Source: DASSTJ01 sp035707965 (lineage in GTDB: Bacteria; Actinomycetota; Actinomycetes; Actinomycetales; Angustibacteraceae). From it: DNA of 11,442 bases. The DNA is taken from the NCBI GenBank assembly GCA_035707965.1, contig DASSTJ010000117.1, forward strand, positions 1 to 11,442. Direction: 5' to 3'. Positions 6,635 through 11,442 of this stretch are shown here, piece by piece (positions within the stretch are counted from its first letter, which is position 1; each line of letters starts with the position of its first letter). The translations under genes and the position numbers were made by a program. The notes beneath the pieces are model-generated. The model saw only the letters and a list, made by a program, of their open reading frames with translations. It did no database searches and had not been told where the DNA came from.

Positions 6635-6675
6635 AGGCAGGCGCGACCGGGTGCCTCCGACTCCAGGGAGCAGCC

Positions 6676-7428
6676 ATGAACAGGCTCGAAGGACGAGTCG
6701 CCCTCGTCACCGGTGCGGCCAGCGGGATCGGGAAGGCCACCGCGCATCGGCTCAGCAGCGAGGGAGCCGCCGTACTGGTGACCGACATCCAGCAGGAGGC
6801 CGGCGAAGCGACCGTCGCCGAGCTCAACGACGCCGGCGGCCGGGCCGCGTTCTTCCGGCACGACGTCACGAGCGAGCAGGAGTGGGAGGACGCCTGCGCC
6901 CGAGCCGTCGAGGAGTTCGGCAGCCTCGACATCCTCGTCAACAACGCCGGCATGGGCGACATCAAGCCCATCGAGGAGACGACGCTGGCCGAGTGGGACC
7001 GCACGGTCGCCATCGACCAGACCGGCGTCTTCCTGGGAATGAAGATCGCGGGCCGGCACCTCAAGCGGTCTGAGCACGCCTCCGTGATCAACATCAGCTC
7101 GATCTTCGGGACGAGCGGCGGGTTCGGCGTCTCCCCCGCGTACCACGCGGCGAAGGGCGCCGTCCGCACGTTGACGAAGAACGTGTCCCTGCGCTGGGCG
7201 ACCGAGGGCGTGCGGGTCAACTCGATCCACCCGGGCTTCATCGCGACACCGATCCTCGAGCAGTCGCGCGGCACGGACATCTGGGACGGCATGACGTCCC
7301 TGACCCCGATGGGCCACCTGGGTCGGCCCGAGGACATCGCCGCCGGTGTCGCCTATCTCGCGAGCGACGACGCCGCCTTCATCACGGGCCTCGAGCTCTA
7401 CATCGACGGCGGCTACATAGCGCGGTGA
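6676..7428 (+). CDS. SDR family NAD-dependent oxidoreductase
   Basis: This classical short-chain dehydrogenase/reductase of 250 residues oxidises or reduces an alcohol/ketone pair in the cytoplasm. Seen are the dinucleotide motif TGAASGIG at 12-19, Asp37 at the end of the second strand (favouring NAD over NADP), NNAG at 89-92, the catalytic residues Ser142, Tyr156 and Lys160 in ISSIFG and YHAAK, HPGFIATP, and the C-terminal DGGYIAR. Overall it resembles hydroxysteroid or cyclic-alcohol dehydrogenase-type members that begin MNRLEGKVALVTG, but the substrate cannot be named. The ATG at 6676 has AGGGAG five bases upstream. A 7-bp hairpin follows its stop. It may serve the same catabolic theme as the operon at the left edge, though it is 4 kb away. 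Confidence 0.94.
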   Translation: MNRLEGRVALVTGAASGIGKATAHRLSSEGAAVLVTDIQQEAGEATVAELNDAGGRAAFFRHDVTSEQEWEDACARAVEEFGSLDILVNNAGMGDIKPIEETTLAEWDRTVAIDQTGVFLGMKIAGRHLKRSEHASVINISSIFGTSGGFGVSPAYHAAKGAVRTLTKNVSLRWATEGVRVNSIHPGFIATPILEQSRGTDIWDGMTSLTPMGHLGRPEDIAAGVAYLASDDAAFITGLELYIDGGYIAR

Positions 7429-7433
7429 CGTGC

Positions 7434-7454
7434 CTGCCGCGCGCACGGCGGCAG
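7434..7454 (+). terminator. hairpin after the SDR gene
   Basis: A perfect 7-bp stem, CTGCCGC/GCGGCAG, with a 7-nt loop starts 5 nt after the SDR stop. There is no T tract. The location makes an intrinsic terminator plausible. The rest of the 181-nt gap up to 7609 shows no gene and no promoter I would defend. Confidence 0.55.
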
Positions 7455-7609
7455 CTCGGATGCACCGGTCGCCCTCATCTCGCCGGCGCCGGGCGCTGAC
7501 AGCTGAGCAGAGGTCACGGCCGCGCGTCGCCGAGTCCTGTCGCCACGGCCTGGTACGAAGGGGTCTCGGACGTCGTCCGCGCAGCTGACCCACGAGCACC
7601 GGGGGGACC

Positions 7610-8839
7610 ATGAGTCAGGCCACGACGGCGCCGCCAGAACCGGCGGTACCGCAGCACTCGATGCGTCGAGCCGTGCTCACCGCGTCGGTGTGGGGCCTCG
7701 CCGCGACGCTGCTCGGCGCCGGCCTGGCGGTGCTCATCATGCTGCCGTTCCGGCCGAGCGGAGCGGACGGCGGCTCGACGGGCTGGGAGGAGCTGGGCTG
7801 GGCCGTTCTGACGCTGCTCCTCGCGGCCACGTGCGCGCTGGTCTCCGGCGCGCTCGGCATCGGGTTCGGACTGCACCGCCGTCGCTCTCCGCGAGCCGTC
7901 GTCACCGGGCTCATGTTCATGCCGGTGGCGGTGGTGCTCGGTGTGGTCACGCAGGGGGTGGGCGTCCTGGTCGCGCCGGCCGCCGCGGTGTGGCTGGTCG
8001 ACGGCTTGGCGAGGCCGCGGCCCGACAAGCTGGGTGACGCGCCGCCTTCGTCGGTTGAGACGCGCCTACCGGCGTGGCGCCGGGCCGCCGCCACCGGACT
8101 GGCCCAGCGGCTGGTGGCTGCCGTCGTCCTCACCACGCTGCTGACCACCTGGCTGCTCGATCGGCTGGGGCATCGCCTCGGCGGCGAGCTGCACGGCTCG
8201 TGGTACGTGTGGCTGGCGTGTCTGCCGGTGCTCGCCGCCGTGCCGACCGCGTTGCTGTGGCGCCGGACGTCGTGGCCTGCCCTGGCCGGGGTCGTGGCCG
8301 TGCTGGCCGGGGTCGCTGCGCTCGCGGCGCCTGGCGCGGTCGAGGGTGCGCACCCCACCGCGGCGAAGCTGAGGCACGACGTCCAGCAGCTCGGCGTGCC
8401 GGACGGCTACCGCGCGGCGAGCTCGACGAGCGCGCTCGTCGCTGGGGCGGCAGACCGGTACGGGTACGAGCTGCCCGTCGTCGTCCTCGTGGTGGCGCCG
8501 AATGCCGCCTCGGCGCCGCCGCAGGTCCCGACGCCCCTCCGGCCGGGCACGGACGGCACGCTGCCTGACGCTCCGCCTGGCTCGTCCGGCGCCGGCCCGC
8601 TGGCCGCGACCGCGGTCGGGCACGACGCAGCGAGGTCGATGAAGGACCGGCTCGTCGCTGCCGGCTGGAAGGAGGACCTCTCCGCCGTCGACACGTCGTC
8701 CACCTACTGGCTGCCACGTCCCGCTCGCAGCCTGCTGGACGCGAGCAGCACCCACAGGTTCTCCGACGGCCCCTGGGTGCGCGCGAATCTCGTCCCGGTG
8801 GACGACGCGGCCCTCCTGGTCGTCAGCACGCGACCGTGA
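7610..8839 (+). CDS. multi-pass membrane protein with C-terminal soluble domain, unknown function
   Basis: This 409-residue protein has a proline-rich cytoplasmic N-terminus, then hydrophobic segments at about 21-46, 63-88, 96-131 (one long or two short), 165-184, 198-217 and 221-242. A C-terminal region of about 165 residues follows, with no further membrane segment. That region has LRHDVQQLGVPDGYRAA, a hydrophobic strand ELPVVVLVVAPN, a proline-rich linker, then helix SMKDRLVAAGWKED and strand WVRANLVPVDDAALLVVST. The pattern suggests a folded extracytoplasmic domain, one half of which may be a two-strand sandwich. No enzyme motif is seen and I do not recognise a named family. The ATG at 7610 follows GGGGGGA directly. 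A strong hairpin lies 21 nt past its stop. Confidence 0.8.
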   Translation: MSQATTAPPEPAVPQHSMRRAVLTASVWGLAATLLGAGLAVLIMLPFRPSGADGGSTGWEELGWAVLTLLLAATCALVSGALGIGFGLHRRRSPRAVVTGLMFMPVAVVLGVVTQGVGVLVAPAAAVWLVDGLARPRPDKLGDAPPSSVETRLPAWRRAAATGLAQRLVAAVVLTTLLTTWLLDRLGHRLGGELHGSWYVWLACLPVLAAVPTALLWRRTSWPALAGVVAVLAGVAALAAPGAVEGAHPTAAKLRHDVQQLGVPDGYRAASSTSALVAGAADRYGYELPVVVLVVAPNAASAPPQVPTPLRPGTDGTLPDAPPGSSGAGPLAATAVGHDAARSMKDRLVAAGWKEDLSAVDTSSTYWLPRPARSLLDASSTHRFSDGPWVRANLVPVDDAALLVVSTRP

Positions 8840-8860
8840 CGACAGACCTTCAGGAATGGC

Positions 8861-8889
8861 CGTGGTCCCGGCCGATGGCCGGGACCACG
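8861..8889. terminator. 13-bp perfect hairpin between convergent genes
   Basis: CGTGGTCCCGGCC pairs perfectly with GGCCGGGACCACG around a 3-nt loop (GAT). It lies 21 nt after the stop of the plus-strand membrane gene and 41 nt past the end of the minus-strand gene at 8930. It is very GC-rich and has no T tract. A bidirectional intrinsic terminator is the best explanation. Confidence 0.8.
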
Positions 8890-8929
8890 TGAGGAGGGCG
8901 CTCGCCCGGCCCACTCACGTTGGCGCCGT

Positions 8930-9430
8930 TCAGGCGCAGGCGTCGCGCAGAGTGCGTCGGACGGAGAGAATCACAGGCGCGGGCGGGACGAGCGTCACCT
9001 CGGGGGTATGGGGTGAGTTCTCGTGCGACGACCACCTTCCTTCCGGTGAGTCACGACCCCTTCTCTGGACAGAGACGCCGGCGCGTCGAGGCGGTGAGCG
9101 CTCCCGGGCCCACCCGCCGATCCCCGGGTGGTGGGGTCGGAACGCGAGCGCCCCCACGTCGAGGCAGAGACGGCCGAGCGTTCGGTCCGGTGGTCCGGCC
9201 GCGGCGGCGTGCCGCAGGTGCGTCACCGGCGGGATCGGCCACTCCGCGGCGACGATCGAGTCGAACTCGGCAGCCAGCAGCTCGGGATCGGCGCAGATCA
9301 GGTCGAGGAGCTGCTCGTCGATCGGTTGCCCGAGCACGTCCTGCCGCGCCGGACCAGGCGCTGCTGCGGTCGGCAGCACACCGGTGCCCAACGTCGGTGC
9401 TACGCCACCGCCGTCGCGGCGCATCAGCAT
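8930..9430 (-). CDS. hypothetical protein with acidic LxDLICADPELLxAEF segment
   Basis: The reading gives 166 residues. The convincing part is at about 30-65: IDEQLLDLICADPELLAAEF followed by DSIVAAEWPIPP, an acidic amphipathic helix pair of a kind seen in small actinobacterial hypothetical proteins. The second half is rich in Arg, Pro, Gly and His, with low-complexity look, and may be disordered or out of frame. The ATG at 9430 has GGAGGT six bases upstream, and a good promoter lies about 90 bases further up, so expression of the N-terminal part is well supported. No function can be assigned. If the C-terminal half proves non-coding, the window 8930-9170 would hold nothing else I can see. 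Confidence 0.5.
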   Translation of the reverse strand: MLMRRDGGGVAPTLGTGVLPTAAAPGPARQDVLGQPIDEQLLDLICADPELLAAEFDSIVAAEWPIPPVTHLRHAAAAGPPDRTLGRLCLDVGALAFRPHHPGIGGWARERSPPRRAGVSVQRRGRDSPEGRWSSHENSPHTPEVTLVPPAPVILSVRRTLRDACA

Positions 9431-9495
9431 GGTGTCCACCTCCATGGCTCCCGCTGGCTCGGATCCCGGGTGTGGGTCGCAGATCACGTGGATCT

Positions 9496-9514
9496 ATGGC
9501 GACTGCTTCGCCAT
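9496..9514. promoter_or_regulatory. palindrome over the predicted transcription start
   Basis: ATGGCGA and TCGCCAT form a perfect 7-bp inverted repeat with a 5-nt centre. It begins 2 bases downstream of the minus-strand -10 element, so it covers the expected start of transcription (about 9509). It could be a repressor operator or a hairpin at the very 5' end of the mRNA. Confidence 0.4.
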
Positions 9515-9515
9515 T

Positions 9516-9544
9516 CATATAGCACCTGCGCAATAGGATGGCAA
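9516..9544 (-). promoter_or_regulatory. sigma70-like promoter for the 8930-9430 gene
   Basis: On the minus strand, TTGCCA (9544-9539, 5 of 6 to TTGACA) is followed by exactly 17 bases and TATATG (9521-9516). This is an unusually AT-rich patch for the window. The gene's GGAGGT and ATG lie about 85-90 bases downstream. Confidence 0.6.
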
Positions 9545-9651
9545 GAGGGTGGCGCGCCCTCCGCTCGCGACCAGACAGTCAGGTATGGCCGCCCTGTCGG
9601 AGGTAACCGGCATGCTGGCGATGACGGTTGCCAACCACCGGGGAGGGCGCA

Positions 9652-10389
9652 GTGACCGACACAGGCTGGTCTGACGACCCCGCAGCGCTCAGCGATGCTG
9701 ACCTGAAGGGTGCCCGGTTCGTCGGGACTGATCTCTCCGGGGCGGTGATGCGTGCGGTCGAGGTCACCGGACTGCAGATCGACACGCCGTGGCTGTTCGA
9801 CGAGGGCTGCACACTCACGGTCAACGGCGTCGACGTCGTGCCACTCGTCGACGCCGAGCTCAACCGGCGCTTCCCGGGCCGGGCGCAGCGACATGCGTCG
9901 GATCCAGCGGGGCTTCGCTCAGCCTGGGCCGCGGTCGAGCGCACGTGGGCGGCGACTCTCGAGCGGGCCGCCGCGATGCCGACTGGCACCGTCGACGTGT
10001 CGGTGGACGGTGAGTGGTCGTTCGCGCAGACGTTGCGTCACCTCGTCATGGCCACGGACGTGTGGCTGCGCCAGACCATCCTCGGCGTCGAGCAGCCGTA
10101 CCACCCCATCGGGCAGCCGTACGCAGAGTTCGAGAGCGACGGCTACGACGCGTCCGTCTTCAGCGCGACGACCCCCACCTACGACGAGGTGCTCGCGGTG
10201 CGCGCGGGCCGCGTCGCCATGGTCCGCGACTTCCTCGCCGACGTCACGCCTGCCGCCCTCGCCGAGCCGCGCCCCCACCCCTGGGCGCCCGGAAGGACGC
10301 GGAGCACCCTGTCGTGCCTGCACACGATCCTCAAGGAGGAGTGGGAGCACCACCGCTACGCCGTCCGCGACCTCGACAGCATGATGTGA
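9652..10389 (+). CDS. DinB family protein with pentapeptide-like N-terminus
   Basis: This 245-residue protein combines a short N-terminal pentapeptide-like stretch (LSDADLKGARFVGTDLSGAV, residues 13-32) and the linker LTVNGVDVVPLVDAELNRRF (55-74) with a DinB-like four-helix bundle. The bundle includes GEWSFAQTLRHLVMATDVWL (120-139) and a C-terminal helix, CLHTILKEEWEHHRYAVRDL (222-241). His130, His224 and His233 or His234 are candidates for the usual metal-binding triad. Relatives are metal-dependent DinB/maleylpyruvate isomerase-like enzymes, some linked to low-molecular-weight thiol transfer; the reaction here is unknown. I chose the GTG at 9652 because GGGAGGG lies just upstream; a TTG at 9628 in frame lacks one. 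The gene is monocistronic and ends 58 nt before a strong hairpin. Confidence 0.88.
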   Translation: MTDTGWSDDPAALSDADLKGARFVGTDLSGAVMRAVEVTGLQIDTPWLFDEGCTLTVNGVDVVPLVDAELNRRFPGRAQRHASDPAGLRSAWAAVERTWAATLERAAAMPTGTVDVSVDGEWSFAQTLRHLVMATDVWLRQTILGVEQPYHPIGQPYAEFESDGYDASVFSATTPTYDEVLAVRAGRVAMVRDFLADVTPAALAEPRPHPWAPGRTRSTLSCLHTILKEEWEHHRYAVRDLDSMM

Positions 10390-10447
10390 CGCTGGGCTCG
10401 ACCGGACCATGCCGCACGACATCGCAGAGAAAAAGATCGCCGGGAAC

Positions 10448-10482
10448 GACGAAGGCCCGGACCGCATGGTCGGGCCTTCGTC
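10448..10482 (+). terminator. strong hairpin after the DinB-like gene
   Basis: GACGAAGGCCC pairs with GGGCCTTCGTC over 11 bp. The stem continues, after one bulged G, with GACC/GGTC, closing a GCAT tetraloop. A short A-run (GAGAAAAAGATC) lies just before it, which on the minus strand would give a T-rich stretch after the stem. It probably ends the plus-strand DinB-like transcript and may also act on minus-strand readthrough from the toxin gene. Confidence 0.75.
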
Positions 10483-10515
10483 ACAACGTGGGGTAACCAC
10501 ACAGGAGCCTGACCT

Positions 10516-10530
10516 GCGACGACTCGTCGC
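10516..10530. repeat. 15-bp palindrome downstream of the toxin gene
   Basis: GCGACGA, one central C, then TCGTCGC gives a perfect odd-length palindrome in the gap between two converging genes. Its loop is too short for the full stem to form as RNA, so a protein-binding site or chance in GC-rich DNA are the options. No function can be assigned. Confidence 0.3.
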
Positions 10531-10598
10531 CACGGGCGTCTTCGTCACGCGCTAAGCGGCGTGCCGCCACAGTTCCCTTGACGTCGAGATACCCGCGG

Positions 10599-10919
10599 TC
10601 AGTCCAACGCGAGGGCGGCCGCCAGTCCAGCGTTGATGGCACGCATCGCTCGGACTGACAGGGCGCCGGTGACTGCGATGACCTCGTTCTCGTAGACCTC
10701 TACGATGTCGTCGCACACCGCGTAGCCGACGAACGCTTCAGGGTGCCCGAGCTCGACGATGCTGGGCAGGCTGGGCTTGGGTGAAGTGGTAAGCCTCACG
10801 GTCAGTACCTGCGGCAGCACGTTGTTGCGGCGTTTGTTGGAGACGACCACGAACAGCTTCGGCTCGTTCAGCCCGATGTCAGCGCGAAAGACCTGACCCC
10901 GCAGCAGCGGCCAGCTCAC
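10599..10919 (-). CDS. type II toxin-antitoxin PemK/MazF family toxin
   Basis: This 106-residue protein is a MazF/PemK-type endoribonuclease toxin. It shows RGQVFRADIG at 8-16 (the RGxVxxxD start of the SH3-like barrel), EPKLFVVVSNKRRN, VLTVRLTTSPKP, then AVCDDIVEVYENEVIAVTGALS at 67-88, which matches the family's CDxIxxVxxxxLxxxxGxL pattern. Such toxins cleave single-stranded RNA and are neutralised by the partner antitoxin. The GTG start at 10919 shares GTGA with the antitoxin stop, so the pair is translationally coupled in the usual antitoxin-first order. No terminator with a T tract is seen after it; palindromic sequences lie 70-150 bases downstream. The cleavage motif cannot be predicted. 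Confidence 0.93.
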   Translation of the reverse strand: MSWPLLRGQVFRADIGLNEPKLFVVVSNKRRNNVLPQVLTVRLTTSPKPSLPSIVELGHPEAFVGYAVCDDIVEVYENEVIAVTGALSVRAMRAINAGLAAALALD

Positions 10920-11215
10920 TCATCCGCCCAGGCGGGGCGCCGGCGCCGGGCGCTGGCCTGTCGGGTGGAGGCGTCCATCTCGGCGGCCAGCTTTGCGTAG
11001 CCAGCCTCCTCGACCTGGTGACGCACGGCGCGCAGCCCTGCTTCGAACACAGCCCGCAGGACGCTGGCCTCGCTCGCGCCCTCGCTGACAGGCGCGTCGA
11101 CCAGGTCGGCGAGCGCGGCCCGGTGCGCGACCGAGTTCCGGATCTTGATGAGGTCCTCGACGTCTCGTGCGGTCAGGGGCAGGGACTTGCGCGTCGGCCG
11201 ATGCAGCGTGTCCAT
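10916..11215 (-). CDS. antitoxin partner of the MazF-type toxin (ribbon-helix-helix-like)
   Basis: This 99-residue protein directly precedes the toxin with a 4-nt stop/start overlap. The N-terminus, RKSLPLTARDVEDLIKIRNS (about 9-28), fits a short strand and helix for DNA binding. The middle, EGASEASVLRAVFEAGLRAV, looks like the second RHH-type helix, and the Arg-rich, flexible C-terminus probably wraps the toxin. An antitoxin identity comes from layout and family likeness, not from a named motif. A longer reading to 11281 exists, but its first 22 residues would run through the promoter. The ATG at 11215 lacks a ribosome site and lies 7 bases after a -10-like element, fitting a leaderless mRNA. 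Autorepression through sites near the promoter is usual for such modules. Confidence 0.87.
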   Translation of the reverse strand: MDTLHRPTRKSLPLTARDVEDLIKIRNSVAHRAALADLVDAPVSEGASEASVLRAVFEAGLRAVRHQVEEAGYAKLAAEMDASTRQASARRRRPAWADE

Positions 11216-11222
11216 GCTGCAT

Positions 11223-11251
11223 ATTGTGCCGCACTTTCTGCGCCACGGCAA
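11223..11251 (-). promoter_or_regulatory. promoter of the toxin-antitoxin module, leaderless type
   Basis: On the minus strand, TTGCCG (11251-11246) and CACAAT (11228-11223) are separated by 17 bases. The antitoxin ATG begins 7 bases after the -10, so transcription likely starts at or next to the A of the start codon. No Shine-Dalgarno sequence is present in between. Confidence 0.5.
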
Positions 11252-11295
11252 TGAGGGCGTTCGCCTTGCGATCGGCGTCACACCTCGGCCTAGCG

Positions 11296-11442
11296 ATGCC
11301 GCGGCTGCGGATCCGCGGGGCCGGGTTCGGCACCGTCAAGACCCTGGAGGACTTCGACTTCGACGCCCAACCCGCCGTCCGCCAGCAGGTCGCCGCCCTG
11401 GCCTCCGGCGGGTTCCTCGCCGAGGCCCGCAACGTGGTCCTG
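11296..11442 (+). mobile_element. istB: IS21-type istB helper ATPase, 5'-truncated and cut by window edge
   Basis: The frame reads MPRLRIRGAGFGTVKTLEDF, DFDAQPAVRQQVAALASGGF, then LAEARNVVL and leaves the window. This is the segment just before the Walker A motif in IstB, the AAA+ helper of IS21 transposition (family consensus KTLEDFDFxxQPSVxRxxVxxLAxxxFxxxAENVVLLGPPGVGKTH). The roughly 40-60 residues that normally precede it are missing. The sequence immediately upstream is instead the toxin-antitoxin promoter, so the element is truncated here or its gene was joined to foreign sequence. The ATG at 11296 has no ribosome site; the frame stays open upstream to an ATG at 11251. Whether the rest of the element and istA exist lies outside the window. 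Confidence 0.75.

Noticed and set aside
6414..7337. Minus-strand open frame opposite the SDR gene
   Set aside because: It is a shadow of the SDR, which has all catalytic motifs on the plus strand.
1..11442. CRISPR arrays, tRNA or rRNA genes
   Set aside because: No regularly spaced repeats, cloverleaf or ribosomal signatures were found on reading both strands.

Overview
The window is about 70% GC with strong GC3 bias, GGAGG-type ribosome sites, some GTG starts and protein families typical of Actinomycetota. A Nocardioidaceae-like or related high-GC soil actinobacterium is my guess. The genus cannot be fixed from this sequence.

Left part (1-2734, + strand): a tight three-gene catabolic operon. 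It holds the B subunit of a 3-oxoacid CoA-transferase (cut by the window's left edge), an NAD(P)-dependent aldehyde dehydrogenase joined to it by an ATGA overlap, and a SnoaL/NTF2-fold protein 12 nt later. Together they suggest breakdown of an aldehyde-containing carbon source (possibly aromatic or alicyclic) through a CoA-activated keto acid. The substrate is not readable here.

Middle part (2776-5897): mostly minus-strand genes. In transcription order these are a truncated F420/NADP-type oxidoreductase, a small thioredoxin-like protein, a DUF1232 membrane protein, a frame-broken gene ending in a regulator-type C-terminal domain, a conserved unknown protein and a YbaK-type tRNA deacylase. This stretch shows decay. 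At about 5700-5714 a MarR regulator gene (+) and the oxidoreductase gene (-) meet head to head with both 5' ends gone, as if one deletion removed a shared divergent promoter. At 3940-4271 a short gene appears to need two frameshifts to be read.

Right-centre part (6025-8839, + strand): a small unknown integral membrane protein, an SDR dehydrogenase and a six-segment membrane protein with a large C-terminal domain, with hairpins between or after them. A 13-bp perfect hairpin at 8861-8889 separates these from a poorly defined minus-strand gene, which has a clear sigma70-like promoter and a palindrome over its likely transcription start. A DinB-fold protein with a pentapeptide-like N-terminus follows, closed by a strong hairpin.

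Right edge (10599-11442): a PemK/MazF-type toxin-antitoxin module on the minus strand, with GTGA overlap and a leaderless-type promoter. Directly behind that promoter lies the 5'-truncated start of an IS21-type istB gene running off the window, so this end is a mobile-element boundary.

I see no clearly new multi-gene defence or mobile system. The most unusual items are the double-truncation scar, the frame-broken regulator fragment and the unknown 195-aa family. No stretch over 300 bases lacks a proposed gene, and no tRNA, rRNA or CRISPR array was seen.
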